The notes below the pieces were generated by a model. It was not told the DNA's origin and ran no database searches. It saw nothing but the letters and a program-made list of their open reading frames with translations. Positions 35,321 through 47,825 of a DNA stretch of 60,000 bases are shown here, in pieces. Both the position numbers and the translations under genes were made by a program. This DNA is from Membranipora membranacea (lineage: Eukaryota; Bryozoa; Gymnolaemata; Cheilostomatida; Membraniporidae). The DNA lies in the NCBI GenBank assembly GCA_914767715.1, contig OU612074.1, forward strand, positions 23,734,062 through 23,794,061. The letters run 5' to 3'. Position 1 is the stretch's first letter; each line of letters opens with the position of its first letter.

Positions 35321-35624
35321 TCTTATCTGATTTTATTTTTGACCTGAGCAAGAGACATTTTAATAAGATAGCGAGTGATCGAGAACATCCACTTTTTAAT
35401 AGAGTAATACGAAACAATAACAGAACATCCTCTTGCTTAAATACTACTTTCCTACTCAAGACCTGCAAGACTCAAAAACATGCCAAATCTTTTTTCCAAC
35501 CTTAATGTCTTATTTTGACAACAAACAACCTTAACCTTTCTTAGTCCATATATTAATTAATGCACACATTCAATTTTATCATTCTCATGATACCGAATGT
35601 ACAAATAAACTGAAACTGAAACTG
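35321..35624 (+). pseudogene. LINE 3' end with CTGAAA tail, copy 2
   Basis: The plus-strand frame is open here (about 60 codons from 35320 to 35505, ending KTCKTQKHAKSFFQP), then untranslated sequence to an ACTGAA repeat tail. It follows the same order as at 6656. Confidence 0.5.
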
Positions 35625-35630
35625 TAGTGT

Positions 35631-35915
35631 GTGGTACGTCACAACAGTCATACTTAATATGAGTTATTACACTAATAATCACACAGATAAGATGATGATC
35701 AAAATTCAGACCTAGATGGGTCTCGAGCCCAGGTCCGAATGCAATGCAGGCAATGCCGCTAACGCTGAGCCTAGTGGCGAGATGGTAGCGTCGTTGCCTG
35801 CAGGTATGTGGACCCAGATTCGAGTCCCAGCCAGGTCTGAATTTTGATCATCATCTTATCTGTGTGATTATTAGTGTAATAACTCTTAAAAAGTATGACA
35901 GTTGTGACGTACCAC
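35631..35915. repeat. tRNA-like foldback element, copy 2
   Basis: Same inverted repeats and tRNA-like halves as 6961-7245; the minus-strand B box reads GGGCTCGAGACCC. Confidence 0.7.
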
Positions 35916-36085
35916 AGGGGAGACATCCGCTTATTCCCTATGCCGATTGAAGGTGATCACCCTGGAAGTTTGAGAGGCCATAACTTCCTCGAAATCTGGA
36001 TTCTTAAACTTGAATTCACTCATATGATAGAATAAAATATGGAGAATAAGATGTGATACAAAATAGCAGCCTCAAATTAAGTCTT

Positions 36086-36250
36086 TAATGGCAAGGCTGC
36101 AATGTCTGCGCCAGTTTTGCTCTCTGTTTGCAGGCAGATCAGAGCACACCTGGGGGACAACCAAATCCTACTGCAGTTGGCCTCCAGGCGTGCTCCGACC
36201 TGCCTGCAAACAGAGAGCAAACTGGCAGAGACATTGCGGCCTTGCCATTA
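36086..36250. repeat. 165 bp foldback element, copy 2
   Basis: TAATGGCAAGGCTGC at one end and CTTGCCATTA at the other; same spacing to the tRNA-like element as in copy 1. Confidence 0.75.
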
Positions 36251-36304
36251 AGGCAAAATAATTTTCGCCGCCCATGCTTCGGGATGTGGCGCCTGAAATG
36301 ACAT

Positions 36305-36955
36305 CCGATTTTAATCAACCTTGAACCAGTTTTTCGTTGACATCGCCGGAACTTTGTCTGATATCAACATCCAATCTGCTCTAACCGATCTACCATATGA
36401 CAGTACACATTGCGCAAGTAAAACGCTGGCTGCGTAATATAGACACATCGAAGTCAACATGTGCATCAGACTTTCCCTCATAAGTCTCAAAGTATTGTTG
36501 TGAGGATTGGTGCATACCAATGTGGGATCTAAATAAACAAATGGACAGAAATGGTAGATGAAAAGAACTGTCACGCTGATCCTACTTTCTGGTTACTGTA
36601 TATCGACTCACGGTCAACCAAGCACGGGACCATTGACAAGTATGGGGATGACCTCACCAAAACACCCAAGGTCAGCAGTGCTGCTAGGGACTATAGATGA
36701 TATTACCAACTGGTGTGATAACCACAATATGCCAGCCATTGCGATCGCACATCATAGATCAGACTAAATTTCTGATCTGACGTAGAGAAAAGCGCCATAC
36801 TGGTGGAATCTAGGGTGCCTGGTGACACAATGCCTATACAAAGGATATAATTGAAAATAATTCCCAGTGGAAGTAGGCTTCCATGAAGATGCGGCTAGAT
36901 CAGCTATCAATTTCGAGAATTGCGTTTTCAGACAAAGAACACAAACAAGCGATAA
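36305..36955 (+). pseudogene. LINE remnant, copy 3
   Basis: As at 7635, but CTGATCCTAC joins directly to TTTCTGGTTACTG near 36583, so the FLDMSKAFD and PQG blocks are deleted. Confidence 0.65.
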
Positions 36956-37239
36956 AAAGCGAGGTATAAGTACTAAACTGAGAGGAGTAAGTGATCAGCT
37001 CCTTGGGTACTCAGGGTATTAGGTAGAGTTGGGATTGTGGCTCCAATACCCGCAAAAAAGATCACTCCCAAGGTGTCCTATAAAGATTTTCAGGCAAAAA
37101 CAGAACGAAAATAGTAATTTTGCAGCCATTTGTTGATGGTCATAAGGGGACGTTGTAGCGAACTTTAGATAGAACAGTTAAAACATCATATCATATAAAC
37201 AAGGAATGGGACTTAAACTGCGTTTTTTAACAAAGTAGA

Positions 37240-39275
37240 TTATGTTGTGTGACAGGGAGGAATTTTGAGTGTTGATGTAAATCAACATGATAATCTGAAG
37301 GGGGGGAGGGGGTGGACTTTCTCAACTATCATTGAGATACCAATTGTGAAAAAAAAAGATTTTCACCTTAATACTACCTGATAAACAACTTAATTAATCA
37401 ATCAGATGGGTGCAGTTCTTATGAGTAAAATAAAGGATTAATTTAGTTACAATAACAGTGTTTTGAAAACAACTATACTGTACTTGCCTCTCAGGTATCT
37501 CTGTTAGATCACAATGTCTCAGATCTAGCTTTTTGAGACACTTCAGATCCCCTATCCGGCTGGGTAGGGTATGAAGGTTCTTATTTCCAAATAAGTACAG
37601 CTCCTCTAGGGTGGTAAGTGATCCAATACTGTAATGAAAGTTATTAGATCTGTCAGTATGTACCCAGTTTTAAAGGAGCAGCAAAGCAGAAGATAATACA
37701 ACAGTGCACCAATCTAATAGCAAAATACATATGCAGGTACTGATCTTACTTTTGCAGGATAGGTGGTATTCAGTGACAATAAAACACATAATAAATAAAT
37801 AAAGAAATAACAAATATGATGGAAAAAAGCTAATGTATAATAACGTCAACTTGCAGTTCTTGAGACTGCAGCTATTATAAAGATCTATGTGATCTCAAAC
37901 TGAGTTAAGAGTTGGGTAAAATATGATTAGATCATAACTTTGCATTGTCATATACTTCGCATGGGCTATTCTTTCTTTGGGGAATCACAGAACCATTGTT
38001 CTGGCCAAAAAAACAGGAGCGATTTTTGGTGTTGATCAAAATTCAATCTACATAACATTTCTATCTCATTTAAATTAATATCTAGTGACCTTGAGGTCAG
38101 GTTATATATGGTTTAGTGGTTGTCTGCTCTGCAACTGGTATCAGGTCCAATCACAGCTGTATTGAGGATGACCCTTAGGAAGAGAGCCAAGGTTTGGTGC
38201 TTTCTTATCCGCTTGATGACTCTATATCACCTATCATATTAAATTAATTAGATACTGTGTAACACCCGACTGAGGCTGTTATGGTTCAGGTCATGTGATA
38301 CAGGAGGCAGCAGCGGAAAATTTTGAGAGTGAATCTTGAGACGACTATGAATCAGTTTAAACTTGATATTCAGCTCTGTAGTGAATGATATTCTGTTCCA
38401 AAGAGCTGATTTCCTTACTGGCTATTCATTTAACATTTATAAATGGGTTGCCAGGGTTGTCTGCTACTTTAACAAGCACTTTTTTATACCCGTCCTTTTA
38501 ACAGAAAAATAATTTAAAAAAAACTCAGCTAACATACCAGTAACCAATTCCATGTTGCCAATCCAACAAAAGAAATATTCTGTCGATCAATACCACTCAT
38601 GCGTTTACCATCAGCCAAAAATCTTTATTTAGTAACTTCATTTATGCCAAACCAGTACAGTCTGTCCGCCCAACTATTATGAAAATTGGCACACCTCCGC
38701 GAGATAGCTTCAATCTATGTATGTATGTATGTATGTATATGATGCTCAAATAATGGTGTGGGAGAGAAGTTATTCATCAGTTGAAATGAAGCAACATGTT
38801 GTAGGTTTAAGTCCCTGGCCAATTTATGAGATACAAAAATGATTGGCTTCCATAGACTTTACCTTTAGGTCTATTTTTGATACACAGCTTTCTAAGTATC
38901 CCTCGGAATATCCTCTCAGAAAAGATTGTATACACAAAAGGAGCCTAAGATTCTTCAAATTATTTTGGTTGATTGATTATAGCTTGTAATTATACAACAA
39001 AATTTACCAAAAGCCATGAGGATCATTACACATTGGTAAGCTTAATTTTGTAGAGTGATTTGTCAATAACCTTCAAATTGCGTAGTGACAAGATCACTTG
39101 TGGAGAAATGTCTAGTCTCCACAATTCAGTTTCTGTCCATTGGTCTGTTATATATTTGGTTATGCTATAAAATCCCACAGCGTTCATTGATCGGGACGGA
39201 AAACTACTGATTTAAACTCGTGAGAAAGAGGCTAGAAAGACATGGAGATATCTAAAACTTGGGTGACGAATATTT
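37240..39275 (-). repeat. Tandem array unit containing L8
   Basis: About 2036 bp from the GACAGGGAGGAATTTTG lead-in to the AATATT/TCGTTG junction. Confidence 0.8.
37488..37628 (-). CDS. LRR exon L8, with GC donor
   Basis: Repeat A Y-F-G, repeat B D-RH (LKKLDLRHC). The donor is GCAAGT where every other intact array exon has GTAAGT. GC donors are a known minor class and the rest of the site is perfect, so the exon is probably still used, perhaps less efficiently. Confidence 0.9.
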
Positions 39276-41305
39276 CGTTGTATGACAGGGAAGAATTTTG
39301 AGTGTTGATGTAAATCAACATGATAATCTGAGGGGGGGGAGGGGGTGGACTTTCTCGACTATCATTGAGATACCAATTGTGAAAAAAAAAACATTTTCAC
39401 CTTCATACTACCCGATAAACAACTTAATTAATCAATCAGATGGGTGCAGTTCTTATGAGTAAAGTAAAGGATTAATTTAGTTACAATAACAGTGTTTTGA
39501 AAACAACTATACTGTACTTACCTCTCAGGTATCTCTGTTAGATCACAATTTTGCAGATCTAGCTTTTTGAGACACTTCAGATCTCCTATCCGGCTGGGTA
39601 AGGTATGAAGGTTCTTATTTCCAAATAAGTACAGCTCCTCTAGGGTGGTAAGTGATCCAATACTGTAATGAAAGTTATTAGATCTGTCAGTATGTACCCA
39701 GTTTTAAAGGAGCAGCAAAGCAGAAGATAATACAACAGTGCACCAATCTAATAGCAAAGTACATATGCAGGTACTGATCTTACCTTTGCAGGATAGGTGG
39801 TATTCAGTGACAATAAAACACATAATAAATAAATAAAGAAATAACAAATATGATGGAAAAAAGCTAATGTATAATAACGTCAACTTGCAGTTCTTGAGAC
39901 TGCAGCTATTATAAAGATCTATGTGATCTCAAACTGAGTTAAGAGTTGGGTAAAATATGATTAGATCATAACTTTGCATTGTCATATACTTCGCATGGGC
40001 TATTCTTTCTTTGGGGAATCACAGAACCATTGTTCTGGCCAAAAAAACAGGAGCGATTTTTGGTGTTGATCAAAATTCAATCTACATAACATTTCTATCT
40101 CATTTAAATTAATATCTAGTGACCTTGAGGTCAGGTTATATATGGTTTAGTGGTTGTCTGCTCTGCAACTGTTATCAGGTCCAATCACAGCTGTATTGAG
40201 GATGACCCATAGGAAGAGAGCCAAGGTTTGGTGCCTTCTTATCCGCTTGATGACTCTATATCACCTATCATATTAAATTAATTAGATACTGTGTAACACC
40301 CGACTGAGGCTGTTATGGCTCAGGTCAGGTGATACAGGAGGCAGCAGCGGAAAATTTTGAGAGTGAACATCTTGATACGACTATGAATCAGTTTAAACTT
40401 GATATTCAGCTCTGTAGTGAATGATATTCTGTTCCAAAGAGCTGATTTCCTTACTGGCTATTCATTTAACATTTATAAATGGGTTGCCAGGGTTGTCTGC
40501 TACTTTAACAAGCATTATTTTATACCCGTCCTTTTAACAGAATAATAATAAAAAAAAAACTCAGCTAACATACCAGTAACGAATTCCATGTTGCCAATCC
40601 AACAAAAGAAATATTCTGTCGATCAATACCACTCATGCGTTTACCATCAGCCAAAAATCTTTATTTAGTAACTTCATTTATGCCAAACCAGTACAGTCTG
40701 TCCGCCCAACTATTATGAAAATTGGCACACCTCCGCGAGATAGCTTCAATCTATGTATGTATGTATGTATATGATGCTCAAATAATGGTGTGGGAGAGAA
40801 GTTATTCATCAGTTGAAATGAAGCAACATGTTGTAGGTTTAAGTCCCTGGCCAATTTATGAGATACAAAAATGATTGGCTTCCATAGACTTTACCTTTAG
40901 GTCTATTTTTGATACACAGCTTTCTAAGTATCCCTCGGAATATCCTCTCGGAAAAGATTGTATACACAAAAGGAGCCTAAGGGTCTTCAAATTATTTTGG
41001 TTGATTGATTATAGCTTGTAATTATACAACAAAATTTACCAAAAGCCATGAGGATCATTACACATTGGTAAGCTTAATTTTGTAGAGTGATTTGTCAATA
41101 ACCTTCAAATTGCGTAGTGACAAGATCACTTGTGGAGAAATGTCTAGTCTCCACAATTCAGGTTCTGTCCATTGGTCTGTTATATATTTGGTTATGCTAT
41201 AAAATCCCACAGCGTTCATTGATCGGGACGGAAAACTACTGATTCAAACTCGTGAGAAAGAGGCTAGAAAGACATGGAGATATCTAAAACTTGGGTGACG
41301 AATAT
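39276..41305 (-). repeat. Tandem array unit containing L9
   Basis: 2030 bp, the basic unit length; bounded by the same junction at both ends. Confidence 0.85.
39522..39662 (-). CDS. LRR exon L9
   Basis: Repeat A Y-F-G, repeat B D-QN (LKKLDLQNC). Differs from L8 mainly in the repeat-B cassette, while repeat A and the flanking introns are almost the same. Confidence 0.93.
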
Positions 41306-43825
41306 TTCGTTGTATGACAGGGAGGAATTTGGAGTGTTGATGTAAATCAACATGATAATCTGAGGGGAGAGAGGGGGTGGACTTTCTCGACTATCATTGA
41401 GATACCAATTGTGAAAAAAAAAACATTTTCACCTTAATACTACCCGATAAACAACTTAAATAATCAATCAGATGGGTGCAGTTCTTATGAGTAAAGTAAA
41501 GGATTAATTTAGTTACAATAACAGTGTTTTGAAAACAACTATACTGTACTTACCTCTCAGGTATCTCTGTTACATCACATTTTTGCAGACCTAGCTTTTT
41601 GAGACACTTCAGATCTCCTATCCGGCTGGGTAAGGTATGAAGGCTCTTATTTTCATATAAGCACAGCTCCTCTAGGCTGGTAAGTGATCCAATACTGTAA
41701 TGAAAGTTATTAGATCTGTCAGTATGTACCCAGTTTTAAAGGAGCAGCAAAGCAGAAGATAATACAACAGTGCACCAATCTAATAGCAAAGTACATATGC
41801 AGGTACTGATCTTACTTTTGCAGGATAGGTGGTATTCAGTGACAATAAAACACATAATAAATAAATAAAGAAATAACAAATATGATGGAAAAAAGCTAAT
41901 GTATAATAACGTCAACTTGCAGTTCTTGAGACTGCAGCTATTATAAAGATCTATGTGATCTCAAACTGAGTTAAGAGTTGGGTAAAATATGATTAGATCA
42001 TAACTTTGCATTGTCATATACTTCGCATGGGCTATTCTTTCTTTGGGGAATCACAGAACCATTGTTCTGGCCAAAAAAACAGGAGTGATTTTTGGTGTTG
42101 ATCAAAATTCAATCCACATAACATTTCTATCTCATTTAAATTAACATCTAGTGACCTTGAGGTCAGGTTATATATGGTTTAGTGGTTGTCTGCTCTGCAA
42201 CCGTTATCAGGTCCAATCGCAGCTGTATTGAGGATGACCCATAGGAAAAGAGCCAAGGTTTGGTGCTTTCTTATCCGCTTGATGACTCTATATCACCTTT
42301 CATATTAAATTAATTAGATACTGTGTAGCACCCGACTGAGGCTGTTATGGTTCAGGTCATGTGATACAGGAGGCAGCAGCGGAAAATTTTGAGAGTGAAC
42401 ATCTTGATACGACTATGAATCAGTTTAAACTTGATATTCAGCTCTGTAGTGAATGATATTCTGTTCCAAAGAGCCGATTTGCTTACTGGCTATTCATTTA
42501 ACATTTATGAATGGGTTGCCAGGGTTGTCTGTAACTTTAACAAGCACTATTTTATACCCGTCCTTTTAACAGAATAATAATAAAAAAAAAACTCAGCTAA
42601 CATACCAGTAACCATATCCATGTTGCCAATCCAACAAAAGAAATAGTCTGTCGAACAATACCACTCATGCGTTAACCATCAGCCAAAAATCTTTATTTAG
42701 TAACTTCATTTATCCCAAACCAGTACAGTCTGTCCGCCCAGCTATTTTGAAAATTGGCACACCTCCGCGAGATAGCTTCAATCTATGTATGTATGTATGT
42801 ATATGATGCTCAAATAATGGTGTGGGAGAGAAGTTATTCATCAGTTGAAATGAAAGTAATGAACTGACTTAGAACGCCAACCACCCTCTACCTTTTTTAA
42901 ATTAGCCCACAGGATGAACACTTTCCTGGATTTTAAATCCTGCCTATTCACCGAACTAAAACTTCCGAAAAATTCCAATGTTAACATATATTAGGGTTTT
43001 CAAGAATAAATGATAGCTGATAATTTTGCTTGTTTTACTATTCTTGGCCCGGTCTCTATATTTAAATCCTTGTACATTTTCAACCTGCAGGGTATTTTGG
43101 ACATGGGTTTAGGTAGCCTGTCTTGATTAGGTTTGTTTTGGCAGATGCTTGCCCCTTCCTACTGCAAAGCTTTTCAAGACAGGCTCAGATATAGGGTGCG
43201 ATATGCAAAATAATGAGTACTAGCAGCTGGACTTAAATGGCTCTCTGTTGATTCTGTTTTATACATTAGGATTCGCAGAAGGAGATGAAATGCTTTTCTG
43301 ACCTTAGAAGATTTTAATCAGACGGAATCGTACTCTATCAAGCAACATGTTGTAGATTTAAGTCCCAGGCCAATTTACGAGATACAAAAATGATTTGCTT
43401 CCATAGACTTTACTTTTAGGTCTATCTTTGATACACAGCTTTCTAAGTATCCCTCTGAATATCCTCTCGGAAAAGATTGTATACACAAAAGGAGCCTAAG
43501 TTTCTTTGAATTATATCGGTTGATTGATTATCGCTTGTAATTATACAACAAAATTTACCAAAAGCCATGAGGATCATTACACAATGGTAAGCTTAATTTT
43601 GTAGAGTGATTTGTCAATAACCTTCAAATTGCATAGTGACAAGATCACTTGTGGAGAAATGTCTAGTCTCCACAATTTAGGTTCTGTCCATTGGTCTGTT
43701 ATATATTTGGTTATGCTATAAAATCCCACAGCGTTCATTGATCGGGACAGAAAACTACTGATTTAAACTCGTGAGAAAGAGGCTAGAAAGACATGGAGAT
43801 ATCTAAAACTTGGGTGACGAATATT
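41306..43825 (-). repeat. Tandem array unit containing L10 (2520 bp)
   Basis: Longer unit type with the AGAACGCC and ATACATTAGG blocks between the core and the end block. Its next copy starts directly at 43826 and is nearly identical. Confidence 0.88.
41554..41694 (-). CDS. LRR exon L10
   Basis: Repeat A LTSLEELCLYENKSLHTLPSR (C-Y-E, Ser for Asn), repeat B LKKLGLQKCDVTEIPE (G-QK). CDV instead of CDL. It differs from L11 by a single base (AGC/ACC, Ser/Thr before LEEL). Confidence 0.93.
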
Positions 43826-46345
43826 TCGTTGTATGACAGGGAGGAATTTTGAGTGTTGATGTAAATCAACATGATAATCTGAGGGGGGGGGAGGGGGTGG
43901 ACTTTCCCGACTATCATTGAGATACCAATTGTGAAAAAAAAAACATTTTCACCTTAATACTACCCGATAAACAACTTAATTAATCAATCAGATGGGTGCA
44001 GTTCTTATGAGTAAAGTAAAGGATTAATTTAGTTACAATAACAGTGTTTTGAAAACAACTATACTGTACTTACCTCTCAGGTATCTCTGTTACATCACAT
44101 TTTTGCAGACCTAGCTTTTTGAGACACTTCAGATCTCCTATCCGGCTGGGTAAGGTATGAAGGCTCTTATTTTCATATAAGCACAGCTCCTCTAGGGTGG
44201 TAAGTGATCCAATACTGTAATGAAAGTTATTAGATCTGTCAGTATGTACCCAGTTTTAAAGGAGCAGCAAAGCAGAAGATAATACAACAGTGCACCAATC
44301 TAATAGCAAAGTACATATGCAGGTACTGATCTTACTTTTGCAGGATAGGTGGTATTCAGTGACAATAAAACACATAATAAATAAATAAAGAAATAACAAA
44401 TATGATGGAAAAAAGCTAATGTATAATAACGTCAACTTGCAGTTCTTGAGACTGCAGCTATTATAAAGATCTATGTGATCTCAAACTGAGTTAACAGTTG
44501 GGTAAAATATGATTAGATTATAACTTTGCATTGTCATATACTTCGCATGGGCTATTCTTTCTTTGGGGAATCACAGAACCATTGTTCTGGCCAAAAATAC
44601 AGGAGTGATTTTTGGTGTTGATCAAAATTCAATCCACATAACATTTCTATCTCATTTAAATTAACATCTAGTGACCTTGAGGTCAGGTTATATATGGTTT
44701 AGTGGTTGTCTGCTCTGCAACCGTTATCAGGTCCAATCGCAGCTGTATTGAGGATGACCCATAGGAAAAGAGCCAAGGTTTGGTGCTTTCTTATCCGCTT
44801 GATGACTCTATATCACCTATCATATTAAATTAATTAGATACTGTGTAGCACCCGACTGAGGCTGTTATGGTTCAGGTCATGTGATACAGGAGGCAGCAGC
44901 GGAAAATTTTGAGAGTGAACATCTTGATACGACTATGAATCAGTTTAAACTTGATATTCAGCTCTGTAGTGAATGATATTCTGTTCCAAAGAGCCGATTT
45001 CCTTACTGGCTATTCATTTAACATTTATGAATGGGTTGCCAGTGTTGTCTGTAACTTTAACAAGCACTATTTTATACCCGTCCTTTTAACAGAATAATAA
45101 TAAAAAAAAAACTCAGCTAACATACCAGTAACCATATCCATGTTGCCAATCCAACAAAAGAAATAGTCTGTCGAACAATACCACTCATGCGTTTACCATC
45201 AGCCAAAAATCTTTATTTAGTAACTTCATTTATGCCAAACCAGTACAGTCTGTCCGCCCAGCTATTTTGAAAATTGGCACACCTCCGCGAGATAGCTTCA
45301 ATCTATGTATGTATGTATGTATATGATGCTCAAATAATGGTGTGGGAGAGAAGTTATTCATCAGTTGAAATGAAAGTAAAGAACTGACTTAGAACGCCAA
45401 CCACCCTCTACCTTTTTTAAATTAGCCCACAGGATGAACACTTTCCTGGATTTTAAATCCTGCCTATTCACCGAACTAAAACTTCCGAAAAATTCCAATG
45501 TTAACATATATTAGGGTTTTCAAGAATAAATGATAGCTGATAATTTTGCTTGTTTTACCATTCTTGGCCCGGTCTCTATATTTAAATCCTTGTACATTTT
45601 CAACCTGCAGGGTATTTTGGACATGGGTTTAGGTAGCCTGTCTTGATTAGGTTTGTTGTGGCAGATGCTTGCCCCTTCCTACTGCAAAGCTTTTCAAGAC
45701 AGGCTCAGATATAGGGTGCGATATGCAAAATAATGAGTACTAGCAGCTGGACTTAAATGGCTCTCTGTTGATTCTGTTTTATACATTAGGATTCGCAGAA
45801 GGAGATGAAATGCTTTTCTGACGTTAGAAGATTTTAATCAGACGGAAGTGTACTCTATCAAGCAACATGTTGTAGATTTAAGTCCCAGGCCAATTTACGA
45901 GATACAAAAATGATTTGCTTCCATAGACTTTACTTTTAGGTCTATTTTTGATACACAGCTTTCTAAGTATCCCTCTGAATATCGTCTCGGAAAAGATTGT
46001 ATAGACAAAAGGAGCCTAAGTTTCTTTGAATTATATTGGTTGATTGATTATCGCTTGTAATTATACAACAAAATTTACCAAAAGCCACGAGGATCATTAC
46101 ACATTGGTAAGCTTAATTTTGTAGAGTGATTTGTCAATAACCTTCAAATTGCATAGTGACAAGATCACTTGTGGAGAAATGTCTAGTCTCCACAATTTAG
46201 GTTCTGTCCATTGGTCTGTTATATATTTGGTTATGCTATAAAATCCCACAGCGTTCATTGATCGGGACAGAAAACTACTGATTTAAACTCGTGAGAAAGA
46301 GGCTAGAAAGATATGGAGATATCTAAAACTTGGGTGACAAATATT
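43826..46345 (-). repeat. Tandem array unit containing L11 (2520 bp)
   Basis: Direct duplicate of 41306-43825, with only scattered single-base differences over 2.5 kb. It is the youngest duplication in the array that I can see. Confidence 0.88.
44074..44214 (-). CDS. LRR exon L11
   Basis: Same as L10 except Thr before LEEL. Variable residues C-Y-E and G-QK. The pair shows what an exon duplicate looks like before it diversifies. Confidence 0.93.
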
Positions 46346-46530
46346 CTGAGTCTCTACACTATTTTAAGTCCACTGACCAACTTAAGAATTAAAACTAAAG
46401 GCCTACATTATTCCAGACTTCTCTTCAAACTTACCCTTACTCACTCTCCCCTATGTAACGAGGCAATTTTGTGTCAACAAAATTCATTCCCATGAATTTT
46501 GATGGCGGCATATTATAAACATTTCTGAAT

Positions 46531-46866
46531 CACTATGGTTCCATGGATCGATTACGTAAGGATTTCGGTAGTAATCGCCCCATGGAAATGGCATTAAAGT
46601 CAAATTCCGATTGTGACGAATGACTTTATGGACGTGAATATCCAAACCGTGTTTATTCGACCCATTTCCTAATAGGTCGGCTGAATGGTTAGCGGCGCTT
46701 GCACACAATGTCTTCCAAGGGATTTAACGCGGGAGGCCGGGGTTCAAGTCTCGGCTGCGGCAGATTCTTTTCATGTTTTTCCCATCATGGGAATGGTTAG
46801 AATCCACTGGATTCTAACAATTCGAAATTGGAGTGAACCACAAAATCGACCCATGGAACCATAGTG
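46531..46866. mobile_element. 336 bp TIR element carrying a tRNA-like core
   Basis: Ends CACTATGGTTCCATGG and CCATGGAACCATAGTG form perfect 16 bp terminal inverted repeats. The element interrupts TTCTGAATCTGAATT, which is continuous in other units; the flanks GAATC/GATTC may be a 5 bp target duplication with one mismatch. Inside, at about 46674-46762, is a tRNA-like stretch with an A box (TGAATGGTTAGCGG) and a B box (GGGTTCAAGTCTC). Single copy here. Confidence 0.8.
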
Positions 46867-47693
46867 ATTCTGAATTATTGTCATTACTTTCTAATGAATC
46901 AAGATTTCCCTTTTTACATTTCAAGAATTTAACAGTAGGGTCTAATGATCTGAAAACTTGTTAAACGAAAACAAAAGATAGCCATTCAATGCACCTAGAA
47001 GTTGCAAGGCAGTTATCTTTGGAGGAACCATGTCCAAATCCCTTATCTCTGCTCTAAAAAAAGCTGTGTACTTTGGATTTCTTATATCTGTATGATGTGA
47101 TGATGCAGTTTAATAACAATTTTTGTTGCCAACCAGTAATTGAATCAAACACCTCACTTGATGCCCTGTATATTGATTGCAGATTGTTTGAGTTACCGGA
47201 GCTTATTAGTTTATAATGTTGATTTTGTGTGTTTGATAATTGTGTGGATTTACATGTAGCAGACATTATTATGTAATGATTTTGAATTAACCTAGATTGT
47301 GCAGGCACTTAGTGTGCCTTCTTTGATGAATTGAGAGCAGAGCAGTGTTCGACTTGAGAGAGAGTGGACCTGCACCAGCGTGAATAAAGATCTTTTATCC
47401 TTTAAGTACGAGCTAGTGAATATGTAGACAGCAATATATAAATGTTTTTAAGACTTTCACCATGAACCTCCCTGCCTAAGACGGTGCGCCCTGCTCGACA
47501 GCACAGAGGTTGAGGAACATTAAAAGAAACAACCTTTAGTCGTTACATCCCCATATCTATAATGAAAGAGTAAAGACATTGGATCATATCAGATGTGATT
47601 ATTATTATTATTTGGACGCCTAACTCTAAACTCTCATGTGTATACATGCCTGAGTAGTTAAGAATTTGACATGAAAACCTGGAATTACGTATG

Positions 47694-47825
47694 CGATTAG
47701 TTAGTTTAAGTGCTAAAACGATGCAAGATGCAGGTAGAGGCATTTCATTATCAACCACCAGTAGTTGATAATGAAATGCCTCTACCAGCATCTTGCACCG
47801 TTTGAGCACTTTAACTAGCGATTAG
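47694..47825. repeat. Palindromic foldback element, copy 3
   Basis: Same hairpin as at 23820, with small arm mismatches (GCTAAAACGATGC). Confidence 0.8.

Noticed and set aside
46674-46762. A functional tRNA gene
   Set aside because: A- and B-box-like motifs are present, but I cannot form a regular cloverleaf with matched acceptor stems, and it lies within a TIR element.
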